DNA from: Bacteroidota bacterium
GTDB lineage: Bacteria > Bacteroidota > Bacteroidia > NS11-12g > UBA955
Reading direction: 5' to 3'
NCBI GenBank assembly: GCA_030682255.1
Contig: JAUXOK010000009.1
Location: 1 to 50,427 of the forward strand
Length of the DNA: 50,427 nucleotides
Notes under the pieces: model-generated
Databases searched by the model: none
The model's input: only the letters and a program-made list of their open reading frames with translations
Told to the model about the DNA's origin: nothing
Made by a program: the position numbers and the translations under genes
Part shown: piece after piece, positions 1 through 8,436 of the stretch
Position numbering within the stretch: position 1 is the stretch's first letter
How the letters are laid out: each line of letters opens with the position of its first letter

Positions 1-1
1 A

Positions 2-70
2 AGCAACAACATTCCTCCTGAAGACAATTTCGACTCCCACATCTCTGAGGATTCTGATGGATTTGAGTAG
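2..70 (+). CDS. C-terminal tail of an unidentified protein (partial)
   Basis: An open frame enters from the left edge and gives 22 residues before a TAG at 68-70. The tail is acidic and ends SEDSDGFE. The heptamer repeat array starts at the very next base after the stop, which suggests the stop is the true gene end. The fragment is too short to assign to a family. It could also be a chance open frame. Confidence 0.45.
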   Translation, partial: SNNIPPEDNFDSHISEDSDGFE

Positions 71-314
71 GGGTTAAGGGTTAAGTGTTAATGGTGTAAT
101 GGTTAAGGGTTAATTGTTAAGGGTTAATTGTTAAGGGTTAAGGGTTAATTATTAATTGTTAAGGGTTAATTGTTAAGGGTTAATTGTTAAGTGTTAATGT
201 TTAATGGTTAAGGGTTAATTGTTAAGGGTTAATTGTTAATGGTGTAATGGTTAAGGGTTAATTGTTAAGGGTTAATTGTTAAGGGTTAAGTGTTAATGGT
301 GTAATGGTTAAGGG
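71..314. repeat. Tandem heptamer array, about 35 units, consensus KKGTTAA
   Basis: The stretch reads as back-to-back 7-mers, mostly GGGTTAA alternating with TTGTTAA, with variants GTGTTAA, TGGTTAA, TTATTAA and TGTTTAA. Two or three units are 8-mers (TGGTGTAA). A longer block, GGGTTAAGTGTTAATGGTG onward, appears near both ends of the array (about 78-106 and 280-308), so there is higher-order structure too. The 7-base period puts TAA into all reading frames, so it is non-coding. It is a minisatellite-like array between two genes. Confidence 0.9.
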
Positions 315-317
315 ATT

Positions 318-430
318 TAACTTCTAAAATCTAAAATTTCTTCATTTCTGCGTTCTAAATTCTTCGTTCTTCGATTATACTTCTAACTTCTACCTACTTA
401 AATCTAAAATCTCTTCATTCCCCATACCAC
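318..430. repeat. Low-complexity pyrimidine-rich tract (CTTCTAAAATCT type)
   Basis: Short words such as CTTCTAA, TCTAAAATCT and TTCTTCATTTC recur here. On the other strand it contains AGAAGTTAGAA and TAGAACGCAGAA, both also present at 4915-4960. It therefore looks like an inverted, diverged copy of the same interspersed low-complexity family. No gene is seen in it. Confidence 0.6.
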
Positions 431-439
431 GAATTCCTT

Positions 440-447
440 TATTTTTG
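440..447 (+). promoter_or_regulatory. Candidate -7 box TATTTTTG upstream of the 980-aa T9SS protein
   Basis: It matches the Bacteroidota -7 consensus TANNTTTG and lies 16 bases before the ATG at 464. No convincing TTTG -33 element was seen at 19-21 bases upstream. The short leader is typical of the phylum. Confidence 0.45.
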
Positions 448-463
448 TGTCTTAAAGCTATAA

Positions 464-3406
464 ATGAGGAAACTTTTACTTTTTGCATTGATATTTATTT
501 GTATTTCATCTTCTAATGCACAACGAATTAGTGCAGGCGAAATTTTCTATCAGCAAATAGATTCCTTTAAGTATGTTGTAACCGCACACTTATACAGAAA
601 ATGTGAAACCGACCCACTGAATGCTATCAATGCTTTTGTTTATGCCGACAATTTGAAATTCAATATGAATTTTAAGCGAATTTCTATATTGAATATCAGC
701 GACACTTGTGGCAATCCATGTAATATTCAAAACCAAAAATCAAATTCAGGCATTGAAAAGCACACTTATATTGATACCATAGACTTTAAGGAAGCACCTT
801 ATAACAACATTTTAACGCAAAAATTATGTACTGTTTTCTTTGGCATTCATCAGGACATGAGGGACACAGGATTAACAACCATGAATGATGATTTATTTTA
901 TTTAGATGCCATGATTAACATTTGTCATATCGGAAAATTTGTAAAATCGCCAGAGTTCAATATCAAACCAAAAACAAAAACAATTTGCAATCAACCTATC
1001 ACTTATAACCCTGGTGTTTTAAACTTCGACCCAAATGATTCTTTAGGGTTTGAATTGAGCCCCATAGAAAACAACAAAGGCATTTATACACTTTACAAAG
1101 GGAGTTTTACTTTGCAATTCCCTTTGACTCCATATTGCCCACCTAATCCTGGAATTATTAATTGCAGGGCTCTTCCTAATGCAAAACCACCAAGAGGTTT
1201 TTATTTTAATAAAGAAGATTGTAATATCCATTTCACACCAACCAAATGCAATGAAAAAAGCGTTTTTAAATATAGAATTAATCAATATCGTTACAATCCA
1301 CAAACCAATGCAAACGAATTGACAGGCTATGTACAAAGGGAAATGGTTCTACAAACATTCAATCACAAAGACAATAATCCCCCCTTTTTTATAGGCAATA
1401 ACAAACATGGCGTGTGTGAAGATAATAAAATCTGTTTTCGTATAAATAGTGAAGATGCTCCTTTTTTACCAAATCAAACAATAGCTGATACAATTGACAT
1501 GAAATGGAATTATGGAATTCCTGATGCAAGCTTCAAAATACTGGATTCAAATGCAAGAGTGAAAGAAGGTGAATTTTGTTATATTCCTAAGTATTTATCA
1601 CACAGACCAAGAGTGGAATACTTCGCAGTTATAGCCGAAGACAGAAATTGTCATTCATTTTCATCAAAAGGTTATATGATTACAACATTCCCTACCGTTA
1701 GAAGCAAACCAAACTATCAAAACATCAAAGGATGTAATATGATTACTATGAAAAACTCAGTACTTGGAGATTCAAATTTTTTAAAGACAAGCCTTTTTTA
1801 TTCATATAGAGTCAGAAAAATTAGTCCTCAATCGCAAGTTGTCTATACAAGCACAAAAGCAATTGACACCTTTAGATATCATACATCTGGCAGATATGTT
1901 ATAGAATCATACATCAGACAGACTTATAACTGTTTTTACACAAATTTTGACACCTTTGATGTAGAAGCAGCTTTTCCGTTGGATTTTAACAAAACAGACA
2001 CTTTAGTTTGTATAGGCGACTCCATTCTTTTAGGCAATAAAGACTACAATCAGAACTTATCAAAAGTGAGTTGGGAATTCCCTGTCGGAAACAAAGTTAT
2101 AGATTCTAGCAATACGTTTTTGTTTGTTCAAAATGGCAACAATAACATTATAAGAATGAGATACAGCAATACCAACTGCCTAGCATATAAAGATGTATTG
2201 ATTTATTCTGATGGAGGCTTTAACATAAACTACCAAGACACTGGAATTTGTTTGAAAAATATCATTCAACTAAAATTAGTTAATGTGATACCTAAACCTC
2301 CGTTCAAAACACTTTGGATAGTTAATGGAAAAGATAGTGTATATAAAACGGACTATGGTAATCTTTTGATAAACTCTAATAAATCTATTAAAGTACAACT
2401 GATAAAAAACCCCAATTGCTTTGACGAAAAAACAATCACTATCTCAGCACTATCTATACCTAAGTTTAGTTTAACAGATTCAAGTCAATGTCATGTTTTA
2501 AATCCATTTATTACAATCATAGATTCTATTTCAAATTATAAAAACAAATATTCTTGGAAAATTGACAATGACATACAATTAGACTCAACTAAAACTTTGC
2601 AATTATTGTTTAAAAAAAATCAAATCATAAAGGCTAAAATCACAAACGATCTTGGTTGTTGGATAGAAAAAAGTATTCAGATTGCAAATATCAATCGCCC
2701 AGAATTTGAAATATTAATACCTCAATTTTGTAATAATCAAAAGACTAAAATTCAATTAAATATACTTACTAATAGTCCAATCAAAAGTCATTTATGGTAT
2801 ATTAATAATCTAAACACAGAAAACACTGGTTCATTCTTGGATAGTGTTATCAATGATTCAACTTTAATAAAACACGTTATGACAGACATCAATGGATGTG
2901 TTGGATTTAAAGAAAAGCTAGCAGCTCCAAACAATGTATCTTTTAAAATACTTGGAGCATCGGTATATCATTTTGATACTGGCATAGTTAGACTAACAAC
3001 TAACAGAGAATTTAAAAGTTACTTGTGGAATAATCAAAAAACAACTAGAGAAAATATATTCCCAGCTAAAGAACTAGGACCTCCCAATAAATACCTGATA
3101 AGTATAGTTGCTAAAGACGATATTGGTTGTAGTGGATTTGCTACTTTCAATGTTTTTACTGATAGGCTAATGTCAATAGTTGAAGATAAAATCAGAAACT
3201 TCCAAATCTTCCCTAACCCCAGCGATGGTAATATCACCATAAAAAGTAACACTAAGGAAAACATTGAAATATATTCGGTAAATGGACAGTTGATGCATAG
3301 CCAATGGATAGAAGTTGGCACAAATTCGTTGGATTTATCGCACTTGAATAAAGGTGTTTATTTTGTTAAGATAGCACATCGACATTATAAGTTGGTTATT
3401 GGATAA
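464..3406 (+). CDS. Secreted T9SS type A sorting domain protein, 980 aa
   Basis: Residues 1-19 form a signal peptide (MRKLLLFALIFICISSSNA, cut before QR). The next section, starting near SAGEIFYQQ and including HLYRKCET, resembles the N-terminal module of large Bacteroidota surface proteins. The middle is Cys-, Asn- and Lys-rich, with apparent Ig-like segments. The last 75 or so residues are a type A sorting domain: FQIFPNPSDGNITI, then IYSVNGQLMHS, then LNKGVYFVKI. It is predicted to cross the outer membrane through T9SS and stay on the surface or be released. No catalytic motif was found, so an adhesin or structural role is inference only. The gene stands alone, with repeats upstream and a hairpin downstream. 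Confidence 0.85.
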   Translation: MRKLLLFALIFICISSSNAQRISAGEIFYQQIDSFKYVVTAHLYRKCETDPLNAINAFVYADNLKFNMNFKRISILNISDTCGNPCNIQNQKSNSGIEKHTYIDTIDFKEAPYNNILTQKLCTVFFGIHQDMRDTGLTTMNDDLFYLDAMINICHIGKFVKSPEFNIKPKTKTICNQPITYNPGVLNFDPNDSLGFELSPIENNKGIYTLYKGSFTLQFPLTPYCPPNPGIINCRALPNAKPPRGFYFNKEDCNIHFTPTKCNEKSVFKYRINQYRYNPQTNANELTGYVQREMVLQTFNHKDNNPPFFIGNNKHGVCEDNKICFRINSEDAPFLPNQTIADTIDMKWNYGIPDASFKILDSNARVKEGEFCYIPKYLSHRPRVEYFAVIAEDRNCHSFSSKGYMITTFPTVRSKPNYQNIKGCNMITMKNSVLGDSNFLKTSLFYSYRVRKISPQSQVVYTSTKAIDTFRYHTSGRYVIESYIRQTYNCFYTNFDTFDVEAAFPLDFNKTDTLVCIGDSILLGNKDYNQNLSKVSWEFPVGNKVIDSSNTFLFVQNGNNNIIRMRYSNTNCLAYKDVLIYSDGGFNINYQDTGICLKNIIQLKLVNVIPKPPFKTLWIVNGKDSVYKTDYGNLLINSNKSIKVQLIKNPNCFDEKTITISALSIPKFSLTDSSQCHVLNPFITIIDSISNYKNKYSWKIDNDIQLDSTKTLQLLFKKNQIIKAKITNDLGCWIEKSIQIANINRPEFEILIPQFCNNQKTKIQLNILTNSPIKSHLWYINNLNTENTGSFLDSVINDSTLIKHVMTDINGCVGFKEKLAAPNNVSFKILGASVYHFDTGIVRLTTNREFKSYLWNNQKTTRENIFPAKELGPPNKYLISIVAKDDIGCSGFATFNVFTDRLMSIVEDKIRNFQIFPNPSDGNITIKSNTKENIEIYSVNGQLMHSQWIEVGTNSLDLSHLNKGVYFVKIAHRHYKLVIG

Positions 3407-3434
3407 AGAGTTTCTGATTGAATATTCGATGCCA

Positions 3435-3465
3435 TTGTTGGTCTAAGCTCAGCATAGACCAACAA
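3435..3465. terminator. Perfect 11-bp inverted repeat (hairpin) after the 980-aa gene
   Basis: The arms TTGTTGGTCTA (3435-3445) and TAGACCAACAA (3455-3465) are perfect complements with a 9-base loop. The hairpin sits 29 bases past the stop at 3406. No T-run follows directly on the + strand; a T9 run lies about 25 bases further on. It may be a terminator or a repeat element. The word TTGGTCTAA recurs at 4717-4725. Confidence 0.5.
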
Positions 3466-3647
3466 CGGCACAAAAAAACAGTGTTCTTATAGGTTTTTTT
3501 TTGGTTGTTTGGGGTGAATGGGGTTAATTTGTGGAATGGAAACTGAAAAAACAGGAGGATATCTAAATCTCAAAAAAAACACCTCCTATATAAGGAGAAT
3601 GGATGCTTTTGGGAGCTTTTTGGATAAAAAAATCTTATATAAGTAAG

Positions 3648-3660
3648 TTGGGCGTAATAT
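3648..3660 (+). repeat. Left 13-bp inverted repeat bracketing the HNH gene
   Basis: TTGGGCGTAATAT lies one base before the ATG at 3662. Its inverted partner, with 12 of 13 bases matching, starts at the first base after the stop codon (4646-4658). With the preceding G it reads GTTGGGC, which fits the GTTRRRY core of integron recombination sites. That similarity is suggestive only. Confidence 0.7.
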
Positions 3661-3661
3661 C

Positions 3662-4645
3662 ATGACAGAGCTAACAGGCATATTCAAGCAAATAGAGGAG
3701 CATACCTATACGATAGACAAATGTTTTCTTTGTGGATGTGAATTAACGAATGACAATAAGACTGAGGAACATGTAATACCAAAGTGGTTGCAAAATCAAT
3801 TTAACCTATGGAACCAAAAGATTACTCTTTTAAACGGCACACTACTGCAATATAGGTATTTGACAATTCCTTGTTGTTTTGAATGCAATAATCTGCATTT
3901 AAAACCTTTTGAAGATAAAATCAAATCAGCATTTGAAGGCGGCTATGATACATTTAATAAATTAGACAGAGAAACACTCTTCTTGTGGCTGGGGAAAATA
4001 TATTTCGGCATTATACATCGGGAGCTATTTCTGAGTGCAGATAGGGCAAAACCTGATTACGGAACGATAACAAACCCTGAATACTTAAAGTCTTTCTATT
4101 CTCATTTTATGTTTTTACAAGGCATAAGAGGAAAGCATTCATTCCGTGACTTTTTTCCAGCTTCAGTATACCTCTTCAAAACACAGAAGCCCTTAAAAAT
4201 TGAAGAGCAGTGGGACTTTGTTGACAGTCAAAATACATTATTTATAGCTATTAGGATGGGAGAAATTGGAATTATTTCTTCACTTCAAGATTGCGGAGCA
4301 ACGCAAAAGTTAGAAGACTTAATACAACATCATAGGGATATTGATTTGCACCCTTTACAATTTAGAGAAATGATAGCAAAGATTTTGTACAAGAGATTCT
4401 TGATGAATCGTATTCCTAAATTTATCAATATTCAAAATGGTGAAAGTACAGAAACGATATCACTATCTCTCCAAGGACTAAGCAGTAAACCAATATTTGA
4501 TGATTGGGATAATGACGTTTACTCGAAGATTTTGTCGGAGATTACAGGTGTTGCTTTAGAGATTTGTCAACCAGAAAAAGGCAAGGTGTGGACATGGTTG
4601 ATGAACGCAGATGGCAATTCAATTTTCATTCCGTTTGACGACTAA
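3662..4645 (+). CDS. HNH endonuclease-like protein, 327 aa
   Basis: The N-terminal third has a treble-clef HNH layout: a CFLCGC zinc-knuckle pair near residues 21-26, the EHVIPKWL core near residues 37-44, and a second pair, CCFECNN, near residues 76-82, followed by HLKPFE. This matches HNH-type nucleases whose first catalytic His follows an acidic residue (EHVIPKW). The remaining 240 or so residues have no motif I recognise. No partner methylase or defence gene is adjacent. The gene is flanked on both sides by 13-bp inverted repeats that almost touch its start and stop codons, as in a mobile cassette. DNA cleavage is inferred from the fold signature. The target is unknown. Confidence 0.7.
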   Translation: MTELTGIFKQIEEHTYTIDKCFLCGCELTNDNKTEEHVIPKWLQNQFNLWNQKITLLNGTLLQYRYLTIPCCFECNNLHLKPFEDKIKSAFEGGYDTFNKLDRETLFLWLGKIYFGIIHRELFLSADRAKPDYGTITNPEYLKSFYSHFMFLQGIRGKHSFRDFFPASVYLFKTQKPLKIEEQWDFVDSQNTLFIAIRMGEIGIISSLQDCGATQKLEDLIQHHRDIDLHPLQFREMIAKILYKRFLMNRIPKFINIQNGESTETISLSLQGLSSKPIFDDWDNDVYSKILSEITGVALEICQPEKGKVWTWLMNADGNSIFIPFDD

Positions 4646-4658
4646 ATACTACGCCCAA
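4646..4658 (-). repeat. Right 13-bp inverted repeat bracketing the HNH gene
   Basis: ATACTACGCCCAA starts directly after the TAA at 4643-4645. Its reverse complement, TTGGGCGTAGTAT, differs from the left copy at one base. The pair is 985 bases apart, so it is not a hairpin. It looks like a boundary mark of an inserted unit. Confidence 0.7.
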
Positions 4659-4794
4659 AAAGGATTTTGCTTGAGGAGGGGTGACATGAAAAATTGGAGC
4701 TTTTTTCCTGTGGTTGGTCTAATGCCTAGCCTTGTGAGGTGGCGATCAACCTTTTAAATCGTTCTATTTAAAGCAAATCATTAAAAGTTTCAGA

Positions 4795-4907
4795 GCAAAA
4801 CGAATGCGCCCCAAGACCGTAGGCTGTCCCGAACGTTCGGGATAGGTGCGAAACGCAGTGGAGCACGGAGCGATAGCGAACCCGGAGGGCGAGGCTAAGG
4901 CGCCCAA
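4795..4907. repeat. GC-rich palindromic interspersed element
   Basis: This block is far richer in G and C than its surroundings. It opens with GCGCCCC (4806-4812) and closes with GGCGCCC (4899-4905), which can pair. Inside is a perfect 16-bp palindrome, TCCCGAACGTTCGGGA (4827-4842), and the words GCGAAACGCAGTGGAGCACG and GGAGCGATAGCGAACCCGGA. Blocks of this kind are common as interspersed repeats in Bacteroidota genomes, from general memory. It may fold as an RNA or act as a REP-like element. It shows no protein-coding sign and is not a tRNA or rRNA. Confidence 0.65.
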
Positions 4908-4910
4908 ATG

Positions 4911-4965
4911 ATGTAAGAAGTTAGAATGTAGAACGCAGAAGTTAGAATGTAGAAGTAAGAATGTA
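4911..4965. repeat. Purine-rich direct repeats (AGAAGTTAGAATGTAGAAC type)
   Basis: AGAAGTTAGAATGTAGAA occurs twice (from about 4917 and 4937), followed by the shortened AGAAGTAAGAATGTAG. The unit is about 20 bases. The complement of these words appears at 318-430, so the two tracts belong to one low-complexity family in opposite orientation. Confidence 0.65.
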
Positions 4966-4966
4966 G

Positions 4967-4984
4967 TTCCGCTATTTAGCGGAA
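4967..4984. terminator. Perfect 8-bp hairpin downstream of the carotenoid operon
   Basis: TTCCGCTA and TAGCGGAA pair perfectly around a 2-base loop. It lies 47 bases past the end of the last minus-strand gene of the crt operon. No strong T-run follows on either strand, so Rho-independent termination is uncertain. Confidence 0.4.
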
Positions 4985-5031
4985 GAAGATTTAAGAACGA
5001 ATTCTCGTAAGAAGAACCATTAAATCACCTC

Positions 5032-5532
5032 CTACTTCCTGAGCTTTAATTTATCGGCTTCGCTTAGCAATGGCGATTTCATTAGGAAATCAAATATCAC
5101 TTTGTGGTAGGCATGTGAACTTGTTAAATTATTAACCAAATGGTTTTTATCTTCGGAAAGATGTGTGGATATGCCTAAAAATGATGGCGCATTGGATTCT
5201 ATTGAAAACCTCAGAAAACGTATTTCTATATTTTGGGGTTCTTCTGTTACAGCTGCATTGATATAGTTCATGCCTTTTTTTACCAATTCAAGCTTTTTGA
5301 ATGGACTGTTAGAATGTTTTGCCATCAGGGCATAAGACATGCCATAATAGGCTTTGAGTAAGGGTGTTTTTTGTGTTGAGGTTAAGATTTTCAGTTTTTC
5401 TGCATAAGCTACAGATTCACTGCCTTTTTCAAAATTTGTTCTTATTTCCTCGATTGGCGAAGGCGCTGTGGAAACAAAGGATTGAAAAAATAAAAATAAA
5501 CCTAATACGACTGAAATTTTCTTATAATACAT
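5032..5532 (-). CDS. Exported protein of unknown function at the end of the crt operon, 166 aa
   Basis: Residues 1-22 look like a signal peptide (K-K followed by VVLGLFLFFQSFVSTA), so the product is probably periplasmic. The rest is helical, with a TPR-like look (KAYYGMSYALMAKH, LELVKKGMNYINAAVTE), but no catalytic motif. Its start overlaps the end of crtB by 11 bases, so it is translationally coupled to the carotenoid genes. It may be needed for envelope placement of the pigment, or be a passenger. I do not recognise a named family. Confidence 0.75.
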   Translation of the reverse strand: MYYKKISVVLGLFLFFQSFVSTAPSPIEEIRTNFEKGSESVAYAEKLKILTSTQKTPLLKAYYGMSYALMAKHSNSPFKKLELVKKGMNYINAAVTEEPQNIEIRFLRFSIESNAPSFLGISTHLSEDKNHLVNNLTSSHAYHKVIFDFLMKSPLLSEADKLKLRK

Positions 5533-6358
5533 TCAATTTAAATTTAACATAAGACCTAGCCAATAAAGCTACTTTCTCTGAATTAGCAACTCTGATTCTT
5601 TTTTCTAACACGTCATTGGCATTCACTCTGTCAATTTTGTCTAACAATCTCAAATAATATCTGTAGGCTGTGTAAACACCAAAACGACAACTTAATGGTA
5701 ATCTTTTAATACCTGAATATGCCATATCAAAATCTTGTTTAACTTCTTCGATAATCTCTTGTTTAATTTCTTCGTTAAAATTATTGATATCAAGTTTGGG
5801 GAAATAAACTCTGCCTCTGTCTTCAACATCGCTTTTCATATCTCTTAAAAAATTTACTTTTTGAAATGCTGCTCCAAGGGCTTTAGCAGGTTTTACCAAA
5901 CTGTTGTATTCATCTGAGTTGCCATCGCAAAACACTTTCAAACACATCAATCCTACCACTTCTGCACTGCCATAAATATATTCATCGTATTGACCACGGC
6001 TGTATGTTTGTTTATCCAAATCTGATTCCATGCTGATAAAAAATGGCTCTATCAAATCTTTGCCTATCTGAAATTGATTGGCGGCTTTCTGAAAAGCATG
6101 TAAAATGGGATTTAAACTGATGCCTTTTTCTATAGATTCGTAAGTGTCTTTTTTGAATTGTGCTAACAATTCTGCTTTGTCTTCTCTTTCAAAAGTATCT
6201 ACTATTTCATCTGCTAGCCTAACAAAACCGTAGATGCTGTATATCGCCCATCTGTAATCACTAGAAATCATTTTGATGCCCAATGAAAATGAGGTGCTGT
6301 AATTATTGGTAACTTTTCGGCTGCAATCGATGGCTGATTTTTCGTATAATTTAAACAT
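5522..6358 (-). CDS. crtB: Phytoene synthase, 278 aa
   Basis: It condenses two geranylgeranyl diphosphates to phytoene, the first committed step to C40 carotenoids. Both Asp-rich metal and diphosphate motifs are present: DEIVD near residues 51-55, after YGFVRLA, and DMKSDVEDRGRVYFP near residues 173-187. The N-terminal STSFSLGIKM and the length fit the squalene/phytoene synthase family. It lies 37 bases after crtI in a crtZ-crtI-crtB order. A squalene synthase is unlikely given the desaturase next door. Confidence 0.95.
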   Translation of the reverse strand: MFKLYEKSAIDCSRKVTNNYSTSFSLGIKMISSDYRWAIYSIYGFVRLADEIVDTFEREDKAELLAQFKKDTYESIEKGISLNPILHAFQKAANQFQIGKDLIEPFFISMESDLDKQTYSRGQYDEYIYGSAEVVGLMCLKVFCDGNSDEYNSLVKPAKALGAAFQKVNFLRDMKSDVEDRGRVYFPKLDINNFNEEIKQEIIEEVKQDFDMAYSGIKRLPLSCRFGVYTAYRYYLRLLDKIDRVNANDVLEKRIRVANSEKVALLARSYVKFKLNVL

Positions 6359-6395
6359 AGACTTAATATATTAACATTCTTTAATTGATTTTGTT

Positions 6396-7877
6396 TTATA
6401 ATGACTTATTTTTGATTTGTTTAGCAATTTCTTTTGCCACAATGTGACCACTGATGATGGATGGTGGCACACCAGGACCCGGCACCGTTAATTGACCTGT
6501 ATAAAATAAGTTTTTTACTTTTCTTGATTTTATTTTGGGTTTCAAAAAGGCTGTTTGCATCAAAGTATTTGCCAATCCATAGGCATTTCCTTTAAAAGAA
6601 TGATAGTCTTTTTCAAAATCATGCATGGCATAAGACCTTTTTACTACAATATTATTTTTGATATTTTGCCCTGTTTTTTGCTCCAAACGGGTCAACATGA
6701 TATCGAAATATTTTTCTCTTGTAGCTTCGTTGTCTTCGAGTCCGGGCGCTAGAGGAATTAAGAAAAATAAGTTCTCGCCATTTGCAGGTGCACAATTTGG
6801 GTCAGACTTGCTCGATACACACAGATAAAACAAGGGTTTGCTTGGCCATTTAGGCGAATCGTATATTTCTAAGGCATGTTGTTCAAAGTTTTCATCAAAA
6901 AACAAATTATGATGCAGAACGCTCTCCAATTTTGTGTTAATACCCACATAATACAACAAAGAACTTGGCGACATGACACGAGAATCCCAATATTTTTGGT
7001 CATACACCCTATGTTCTTTATCCAAAAGTTTTTGTTCTGTAAAATGATAATCACCACCCGAAACAACAATATCAGCCTCAAACATTTCTTCGCCAACCAT
7101 CACACTCGTTGCTTTGCCATTGATGACATTGATTTTAGTAACTTCTTTGTTTAATAAAATTTTAACACTTTGAAGTTCGGCAACTTTGGCAAAAGCACGA
7201 GAAATTTCGACCATCCCATTTTTAGGAAACCAAGTGCCTTTTACCAAATCAGCATAATTCATCATGCTGTATAAAGCGGGTGTGTTTTCTGGTGTAGAAC
7301 CCAAAAATAAAACTGGAAATTCTAACAAACTAACCAATAGCGGATTCTTAAACTTTTTTCTAACCGCTTTTCGCAAAGAAGAAAACAAACTGAGTTGAAA
7401 AGATTTGATGATGAGTTTTGGTTCTATAAACTCTGTAACGGAATCTGAAAGCCTGGTGACATAATCTGCCATAGCTGTGTGGTATTTGTATTCTGCATCT
7501 TTTAAAAATGCCCTCAATTTATCGCCACTGCCTGTTTCTCTTTTTTCAAATTCATTGACCAATTCATCTAAGTTAGCTGGAATATCAATCTGTTCGTTGT
7601 TTGTGAAATAAATTCTATATGCTGGGTCTAATCTTTTTAATTCATAAAAATCGGAAACCTTGTAGCCAAAATCATTGAAAAAGTTTTCGAAAACCTCTGG
7701 CATCCAATACCAACTTGGACCCATATCAAATGTGAATCCATCTTTTTCCCAACTGCGACATCTGCCTCCAACTTGATCGTTTTTTTCTAATAATGTAACA
7801 TCGTGCCCTTGTTTGGCTAAATAAGATGCAGCACTTAATCCAGCAAATCCACTCCCTATAACTACAACTTTACTCAT
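6396..7877 (-). CDS. crtI: Phytoene desaturase, 493 aa
   Basis: This is an FAD-dependent desaturase that converts phytoene stepwise to lycopene. The N-terminal dinucleotide-binding motif [20 protein letters not shown] begins at residue 8 and is followed by [15 protein letters not shown] and [14 protein letters not shown]. The C-terminal family motif is [19 protein letters not shown]. The length is standard for bacterial CrtI. Its ATG overlaps the stop of crtZ as ATGA (7874-7877), so the two are translationally coupled. Desaturation step number cannot be told from the sequence. Confidence 0.95.
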   Translation of the reverse strand: MSKVVVIGSGFAGLSAASYLAKQGHDVTLLEKNDQVGGRCRSWEKDGFTFDMGPSWYWMPEVFENFFNDFGYKVSDFYELKRLDPAYRIYFTNNEQIDIPANLDELVNEFEKRETGSGDKLRAFLKDAEYKYHTAMADYVTRLSDSVTEFIEPKLIIKSFQLSLFSSLRKAVRKKFKNPLLVSLLEFPVLFLGSTPENTPALYSMMNYADLVKGTWFPKNGMVEISRAFAKVAELQSVKILLNKEVTKINVINGKATSVMVGEEMFEADIVVSGGDYHFTEQKLLDKEHRVYDQKYWDSRVMSPSSLLYYVGINTKLESVLHHNLFFDENFEQHALEIYDSPKWPSKPLFYLCVSSKSDPNCAPANGENLFFLIPLAPGLEDNEATREKYFDIMLTRLEQKTGQNIKNNIVVKRSYAMHDFEKDYHSFKGNAYGLANTLMQTAFLKPKIKSRKVKNLFYTGQLTVPGPGVPPSIISGHIVAKEIAKQIKNKSL

Positions 7878-8347
7878 TTTTGTTTTTTCTTAAATTTGTC
7901 CAAATACTTTTTATTGACAAACAAAAAACCAAATGCTTCTGCTCCTTCTTTGGTGGTTACTTTGTGATGAATTTTGTGAGCAAATCGCATGGCTTGAAAA
8001 TATGCATTGTTTGTTTTTTTCAAGATGGGTAATCTTTGGTGAACAAATACATCGTGTACCAAAAAATAAGCGATGCCATACAATAAAATACCAATGCCTA
8101 GAAAAAATCGCCAGTCCAACTCTTTCAAAGAACCACTGATGATTAAACCTGCAGAAACAAAAGCAAAAACAATTCCGAACAAATCATTTTTTTCAAATTT
8201 ACCTGCTCTAGGTTCGTGATGACTTTTGTGCCAACGCCACATAAAACCATGCATGATGTATTTATGCGTGAACCAAGCCATGCCTTCCATTAAGGAAAAG
8301 CCGAGCAAAACTATTAAAATATTAATAACCAATGACATTACACTCAA
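7874..8347 (-). CDS. crtZ: Beta-carotene hydroxylase, 157 aa
   Basis: This is a membrane di-iron hydroxylase of the fatty-acid hydroxylase superfamily that adds 3-OH groups to beta-ionone rings, giving zeaxanthin. The four His clusters are all present: HKYIMH, HKSHH, HDVFVH and HKIHH. Several hydrophobic segments surround them ([29 protein letters not shown]). It is the first gene of the minus-strand operon. No lycopene cyclase (crtY) or crtE is in the window, so the pathway must be completed elsewhere. Confidence 0.93.
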   Translation of the reverse strand: MSVMSLVINILIVLLGFSLMEGMAWFTHKYIMHGFMWRWHKSHHEPRAGKFEKNDLFGIVFAFVSAGLIISGSLKELDWRFFLGIGILLYGIAYFLVHDVFVHQRLPILKKTNNAYFQAMRFAHKIHHKVTTKEGAEAFGFLFVNKKYLDKFKKKQK

Positions 8348-8436
8348 TATTACAATTTTATTTTCATATTGTTTTAATTTTAAGTTCTTAATTACACAAG
8401 AATTAGGTTTTTTTTATCAACACATCAAGAAATATG

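Noticed and set aside
71-314. Possible CRISPR array
   Set aside because: The repeat is 7 bases with no spacers between units, so it is a tandem minisatellite.
1043-1336. 97-residue minus-strand frame
   Set aside because: Antisense to the 980-residue T9SS protein, with no start context or motif.
4646-4800. Complete integron attC site after the HNH gene
   Set aside because: A matching GTTRRRY core and a paired central stem were not found downstream; only the outer core resembles attC.
4795-4907. tRNA or rRNA fragment
   Set aside because: No cloverleaf, anticodon arm or T-loop motif and no rRNA-like conserved block; better read as an interspersed repeat.
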